NCBI RefSeq assembly: GCF_902728235.1
Contig: NZ_CACVBO010000001.1
Location: 3,744,001-3,808,000, forward strand
Reading direction: 5' to 3'
Source of the DNA: Lentimonas sp. CC4
Lineage (GTDB): Bacteria > Verrucomicrobiota > Verrucomicrobiia > Opitutales > Coraliomargaritaceae
Length of the DNA: 64,000 bases
The translations under genes were made by a program, and so were the position numbers. Positions 60,068-64,000 of the stretch are shown piece after piece; within the stretch, counting starts at the first letter, position 1; every line of letters begins with the position of its first letter. The notes beneath the pieces are model-generated. The model was not told the DNA's origin, ran no database searches, and worked only from the letters and a program-made list of their open reading frames with translations.

Positions 60068-61468
60068 ATGCAAGCACTTTCTAAAACGCTCCTCGCCCTC
60101 ACCGTGGCTACCCTTGCGCTGCCATTTGGCGCACAGGCACAAACCTTTGACGCTGCTGGCGGCAAAGCCAAGGCCGACCTCGATGCGGCCCTGGCCGAAC
60201 TCACTCAAGTGCGCGAATCCATCGCCGCTGAGAAGATTCCACTCATCAGCGACGTTTCGAAACTCGAAGATCAAGTCAGTCAAAAGAGCGACGAACTCAA
60301 TCGCCTACGCCGCCTACGCGACAATAGCGACCTCGGCCTCAACCGCCTGCGCGACCAAGTCGAAGCCCTGCAATCTCAAAATGAATACGCTGGCAGTCTG
60401 CTCGACGAATTCGTGCGCTCCTTTGAGACGCGCATTGATTACAGCGAGACTCAACTCTATGCAGACACCGCCGAAGAAGCACGGCTCGCACTTGACGATC
60501 CCAACATGAGCACCACTGAGCGCTTCCAAAAGCAGATCACAGTGATCGGTGTCGCGATCGATCGCCTGCAAGAACTCGTCGGTGGTTACACCTTCGAAGG
60601 TGAAGCCCTCGCCCCCTCTGGCGAGATTGAAACCGGCACCTTCGCAGTCTTCGGCCCGAGCGTTTATTTTGCATCGAATCAATCAGAACTGTCCGGCGTA
60701 ACCTACAATAAGCTCAACGCCGCGGTCTCTGCCATCGCCGTGCCCGCCAATGCACTCGGCATCCGTCCATTCATCGAGACCGGCGAAGCCAGCATCCCAA
60801 CCGACCCGACACTCGGCAAAGCGCTCAAGATCCAAGAAGGCAACGATAGCATTGCAGAGCACCTCGCAAAAGGTGGCAGTGTTGGTGCCGTCATCATCGG
60901 CCTTGGCTGCGTCTGCTTATTACTCGGTCTGGTCAAATTCTTCGAAGTCACCAGCTTCAAAACACCGAAGCCCGAAAACGTTCAACAAGTCCTTTCGCAT
61001 GTTACTAGTGGTGATCTTGACGCAGCACAAAAAGCAGCATCCAGCATCTCTGGCGCAGGCGGCGTGCTACTGAGCACTGGCGTCGAATATGCCGACGAAA
61101 AGCGCGGCACACTTGAAGAAATCCTTTACGAAAAGATCCTCGCGGCACGTCCAAAGCTCGAACGCTTCCTTCCCTTCATCGCGCTCACTGCAGCAGCCGC
61201 ACCACTCCTCGGACTGCTCGGCACCGTCACTGGTATGATCAAAACCTTCAACTTGATCACCATCTTCGGCACCGGCGACGCAAAGAGTCTTTCATCCGGT
61301 ATTTCCGAAGCACTCGTCACCACCGAGCTTGGCCTGATTGTTGCGATCCCCGCACTAATCCTACACGGCTTACTCGCACGCATGGCGCGCCAAAAGATCG
61401 GCGACCTAGAGCAAACCGCTGTCGGCTTCATCAATGGCGTCGTCGCTTCCAAGCACGAAGACAAGTAA
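60068..61468 (+). CDS. TtpC-type MotA/TolQ/ExbB proton channel protein
   Basis: 466 residues. Signal peptide 1-25, a periplasmic coiled coil (about 30-130), a linker, then an ExbB-type domain (about 270-455) with three transmembrane helices, including [20 protein letters not shown] and [17 protein letters not shown]. The long periplasmic N-terminus distinguishes TtpC from plain ExbB. It follows the DUF3450 gene by 20 bp. It should join ExbB, ExbD and TonB in using the proton gradient to drive outer-membrane uptake, here probably of galactan fragments or a metal chelate. Confidence 0.9.
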   Translation: MQALSKTLLALTVATLALPFGAQAQTFDAAGGKAKADLDAALAELTQVRESIAAEKIPLISDVSKLEDQVSQKSDELNRLRRLRDNSDLGLNRLRDQVEALQSQNEYAGSLLDEFVRSFETRIDYSETQLYADTAEEARLALDDPNMSTTERFQKQITVIGVAIDRLQELVGGYTFEGEALAPSGEIETGTFAVFGPSVYFASNQSELSGVTYNKLNAAVSAIAVPANALGIRPFIETGEASIPTDPTLGKALKIQEGNDSIAEHLAKGGSVGAVIIGLGCVCLLLGLVKFFEVTSFKTPKPENVQQVLSHVTSGDLDAAQKAASSISGAGGVLLSTGVEYADEKRGTLEEILYEKILAARPKLERFLPFIALTAAAAPLLGLLGTVTGMIKTFNLITIFGTGDAKSLSSGISEALVTTELGLIVAIPALILHGLLARMARQKIGDLEQTAVGFINGVVASKHEDK

Positions 61469-61487
61469 GCCCCAACCTCATCCATAG

Positions 61488-62075
61488 ATGTTTGAAAAAA
61501 TCATAGGCATTTGGCTAAGCGGCGGCTGGGTAATGATCCCACTCGCTCTCCTAGCCGTGCTCATTTACTCCAGCGGCATCCAGTTGCTACTCTTCTTACG
61601 TAAGGGTAACATACAGCTCGGCCATGAAAGTGAATGGATGAGCTGGATCTACGATCCCTCCAAAGCCACAGGCCGCGCCGGCGAGATCATTCGCTACACG
61701 CAGGAAAACATCTCCGAGTCTAAGCACGTGCGTAACCGCTTCGAAGAAGTGCGTCAAAGTATGCTGCACGACATCGAGCGACGTATGATCTTTCTGAATA
61801 CACTCGTCGCAGCCGCCCCACTCATGGGGCTACTCGGCACCGTCATCGGCATGCTCGGCACCTTTGCCGCCATCTCCAGTGGCGGCGGTGCAGAAACCGC
61901 AGCCATGGTCGCAGCAGGGATCTCCGAAGCACTCATCACCACACAAACCGGCCTATTTATCGCACTACCAGGCATCTTCCTAGTCTTAGTCGTGCGCCGC
62001 CGTAAACACGCCATCGAAGCCGCACTCGCACGCATCGAAGCACTCAGCCTCACGAAGCTTTCGTTGAAAAGCTGA
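61488..62075 (+). CDS. exbB: ExbB proton channel protein
   Basis: 195 residues, MotA/TolQ/ExbB family with three transmembrane helices (about 12-35, 105-130, 145-170). Core motif [20 protein letters not shown] and [19 protein letters not shown]. It is the usual short ExbB of the pair in TtpC systems and lies 19 bp after the TtpC gene. It forms the pentameric channel with ExbD. Confidence 0.93.
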   Translation: MFEKIIGIWLSGGWVMIPLALLAVLIYSSGIQLLLFLRKGNIQLGHESEWMSWIYDPSKATGRAGEIIRYTQENISESKHVRNRFEEVRQSMLHDIERRMIFLNTLVAAAPLMGLLGTVIGMLGTFAAISSGGGAETAAMVAAGISEALITTQTGLFIALPGIFLVLVVRRRKHAIEAALARIEALSLTKLSLKS

Positions 62076-62078
62076 AAT

Positions 62079-62218
62079 ACGGAAAATTTGAAACATGGAA
62101 ACGTGGGAATACGTAAACTTTGAAATCCGGAAACACGGAAAATCTGAAACGCAGCTTCCCCACTTTCACTCCCCTCACTTTCACTCTCACTCCCTTCACT
62201 TTCACTCCTTTCACTAAA
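62079..62218. repeat. short degenerate tandem repeats before exbD
   Basis: A block of GGAAA-N-TTGAAAC units (62083..62150) is followed by a pyrimidine-rich block of CACTTTCACTCCC units (62158..62215) reaching to the exbD start. No gene. It replaces a normal ribosome-binding region and may affect translation of exbD. Confidence 0.55.
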
Positions 62219-62220
62219 TC

Positions 62221-62619
62221 ATGCGCCGCAACCTAGCATCCGAAGACAGAGACGACGTCGAGATCAACCTCTCGCCCATGATCGACATGGTGTTCATCCT
62301 CCTCATTTTCTTCATCGTCACCACCGTGTTCGTCGAAGAGACAGGCGTCGAGGTCAACAAGCCCGAAGCCTCTGCAGCCATCCAGCTGGAGAAAAACAGC
62401 ATCTTGATCGCCGTCACCGCCAATAACAAAGTCATCTATGGCGGACGCGATATCGGCGTCAGTGGCGTCGCGCCCATCGTCAAACGACTCACCTCGCAAG
62501 AAGACATCCCCGTCATCATCCAAGCCGACCAAGGTGCCAGCCACGGTGTCTTCGCCCGCGTCTATGGCGAAGCCAAACTCGCCGGAGCCAAATCCATCAA
62601 CTTCTCAACGAAGCGATAG
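62221..62619 (+). CDS. exbD: ExbD/TolR family protein
   Basis: 132 residues. N-terminal cytoplasmic stretch, then a single transmembrane helix (about 18-38, [20 protein letters not shown]) with the proton-carrying Asp in PMIDMVF, and a periplasmic domain. Partner of ExbB and TonB in the same operon; 145 bp of repeats precede it. Confidence 0.93.
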   Translation: MRRNLASEDRDDVEINLSPMIDMVFILLIFFIVTTVFVEETGVEVNKPEASAAIQLEKNSILIAVTANNKVIYGGRDIGVSGVAPIVKRLTSQEDIPVIIQADQGASHGVFARVYGEAKLAGAKSINFSTKR

Positions 62620-62672
62620 CTTCGCTTACAGTTTCAGATTTTCAAACTTTCAGCATCTCAGCTTTTCAATAA

Positions 62673-63329
62673 ATGTCATCGGTTTATAAATCTCCTAAAG
62701 GAAAAGGCACCCGCACCATCGGGGTGTTGCTCGGCCTCGGCGTCAGTGCGCTCATCTTCCTAGCGATCCCGCTGACGCAGATCTTTACCGAATACGAAAA
62801 GACTCCTTCCGACATCGAATCAATTGAACTGGCAACACCGCCACCACCACCGCCAGAGGACGAACCTCCACCACCGCCAGAGCCCGAAGAGGAAGAGCCA
62901 CCTCCTGAACTCGACACGCCACCGCCACCGGTCAGCTTAGAACAGCTCGACATGGCACTCGAACCCGGCACCGGAGACTCCCTCAGCGGTGACTTCGCGC
63001 TCCCGACCGTCGATCTCAAACAAAACCTCGGCAGTCTCGACATTTTTGACCTTAGCGACGTGGAAAAGAAGCCACATCCCAAGAAACAAAGCGCACCTAA
63101 ATACCCAATGGACGCCACACGCCGCGGACTCAGTGGCTACGCCATCGCAGTCTTTATCGTCGATCAAAACGGCAACGTCATCGACGTTGACATCCCGAAA
63201 TCAAGTGACCCCATTTTTGATAAGCCGACCATCGAAGCGATTCGCACGTGGAAATTCAGTCCCGGTGAAAAAGACGGCAAAACCGTTAAAACACGTATCA
63301 AAATCCGCATCCCTTACGAAATCGAATAA
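62673..63329 (+). CDS. tonB: TonB family protein
   Basis: 218 residues. N-terminal cytoplasmic basic stretch, one transmembrane helix (about 18-38), a Pro/Glu-rich arm (about 48-88, runs of [19 protein letters not shown]), and a C-terminal TonB domain with [20 protein letters not shown] and [10 protein letters not shown]. It couples the ExbB/ExbD motor to outer-membrane receptors. No TonB-dependent receptor is encoded in the window. Confidence 0.93.
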   Translation: MSSVYKSPKGKGTRTIGVLLGLGVSALIFLAIPLTQIFTEYEKTPSDIESIELATPPPPPPEDEPPPPPEPEEEEPPPELDTPPPPVSLEQLDMALEPGTGDSLSGDFALPTVDLKQNLGSLDIFDLSDVEKKPHPKKQSAPKYPMDATRRGLSGYAIAVFIVDQNGNVIDVDIPKSSDPIFDKPTIEAIRTWKFSPGEKDGKTVKTRIKIRIPYEIE

Positions 63330-63368
63330 GCCGCACGCACCACGCGACACCCACACACACTTTTTGCC

Positions 63369-64000
63369 ATGAACAAACTCCTGCAACTCCTCCTCGGCCT
63401 GACCGTCTCGCTCAGCACGCTCAGCGCACAATCCGATCCCACAAAAAACATGTGGAACGACCCGGCCTTCGTGAATTCCTTCACTGGCAGCTACGGCATA
63501 CTTTCCGAATACGAGCCACCCATTTCCAACGATGAAAAGCTCGTCCTGCGCGCCGTCATGGACGCGATCAAGTCCAACCCGCGCGCAGCTATCCAGCAAC
63601 TCGAGCCGCAGATTAAAGCAAAGACCAGCGCCGCCTTCGACTTCATCCTCGCCAACCTTTACTTCCAAGAGGGCGACCTAAGGAACGCTGAAAAAAACTA
63701 CAACAAAGCGATCCGTAAATTCCCGAACTTCCGTCGCGCCTATAAGAACCTTGGCCTCGTGCAAGTGCAGGCTGGCAAATATAAGGTCGCCGTCAAAACC
63801 ATCTCCAAATCCATGGAACTGGGCGATGTCGATGGCCGCTCCTACGGACTCCTCGGCTACGGCTACCTCACGCAAGAGCTCTACTACCCAGCAGAGACCG
63901 CGTATCGTCAGGCCATCCTAATGAATCCCGAAACACTCGACTGGAAGCTCGGCCTCGCCCGCTGCCTGATGGAAACACAGCGCTACGAAGACGCCATTGC
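63369..64000 (+). CDS. TPR-repeat periplasmic protein, truncated by right edge
   Basis: At least 210 residues from ATG at 63369, open to the window end. Signal peptide 1-21 (cut near LSA). From about 70 onward TPR units are visible: [20 protein letters not shown], then [20 protein letters not shown], then [20 protein letters not shown]. This is the usual last gene of DUF3450-TtpC-ExbB-ExbD-TonB clusters. It lies 39 bp after tonB. Confidence 0.87.
   Translation, partial: MNKLLQLLLGLTVSLSTLSAQSDPTKNMWNDPAFVNSFTGSYGILSEYEPPISNDEKLVLRAVMDAIKSNPRAAIQQLEPQIKAKTSAAFDFILANLYFQEGDLRNAEKNYNKAIRKFPNFRRAYKNLGLVQVQAGKYKVAVKTISKSMELGDVDGRSYGLLGYGYLTQELYYPAETAYRQAILMNPETLDWKLGLARCLMETQRYEDAI

Noticed and set aside
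1-64000. tRNA, rRNA, prophage, CRISPR-Cas or insertion sequence genes
   Set aside because: No transposase, integrase, phage or Cas proteins and no recognisable stable RNA were seen on either strand.

Overview
The window looks like chromosomal DNA of a marine Verrucomicrobiota bacterium, most likely Opitutae (Coraliomargarita/Puniceicoccus relatives). The signs are secreted proteins ending in a VPEPG...RRRK PEP-CTERM sorting tail, many S1 sulfatases, FG-GAP/UnbV surface proteins, long sulfatase and glycosidase fusions sharing a C-terminal module, and weak ribosome binding sites. No rRNA, tRNA, CRISPR array or intact insertion sequence was recognised.

Layout. 0-3.7 kb: three PEP-CTERM-type genes plus a graveyard of promoter and two-component gene fragments. 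3.7-6.7 kb: a GH16 hydrolase followed by a GH82-like (iota-carrageenase family) beta-helix protein. 7.0-9.9 kb: a NarL-type response regulator and a membrane sensor kinase. 10-11.3 kb: an EF-hand protein and an unknown secreted protein. 12-19.8 kb: a 1.3 k-residue sulfatase fusion and a 1.2 k-residue clan GH-A glycosidase. 20-28.3 kb: a second EF-hand protein, two FG-GAP/UnbV proteins, a GH16 enzyme and a sulfatase. 28.7-35.7 kb: an unrelated-looking GldF/GldG-type ABC system with DUF4340 and helical-repeat proteins. 35.8-38 kb: a small GH16-like protein and an EF-hand lipoprotein. 38-48.3 kb: operon B (MFS sugar porter, GH127, sulfatase, clan GH-A glycosidase, GH16, sulfatase). 48.8-54.5 kb: operon A (enolase-superfamily enzyme, aldehyde dehydrogenase, KDPG-type aldolase, PfkB kinase, sulfatase). 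54.8-58.9 kb: a periplasmic molybdenum hydroxylase operon with its maturation genes. 59.3-64 kb: a TtpC-type TonB energy system.

How it fits together. I read most of the window as a red-algal sulfated-galactan locus, most probably for carrageenan. Endo-acting GH16 and GH82-like enzymes cut the chain, five S1 sulfatases desulfate it, the GH-A enzymes release galactose units, and GH127 releases 3,6-anhydro-D-galactose. The porter imports sugars. The dehydrogenase, cycloisomerase, kinase and aldolase carry anhydrogalactose to pyruvate and a triose phosphate, as in the Dau pathway of Zobellia. GH127 with no GH117 favours the D-anhydrogalactose (carrageenan) branch over agar.

The most interesting signal is regulatory. 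A shared ~40-bp element with dyad GAATASTC-N10-GACYATTC lies upstream of operon A, operon B and the TonB operon in the same relative orientation. Weaker copies sit before the GH16/GH82 operon, the sulfatase fusion and an FG-GAP gene. Separately, all three EF-hand protein genes share one promoter architecture, and the PEP-CTERM genes share another.
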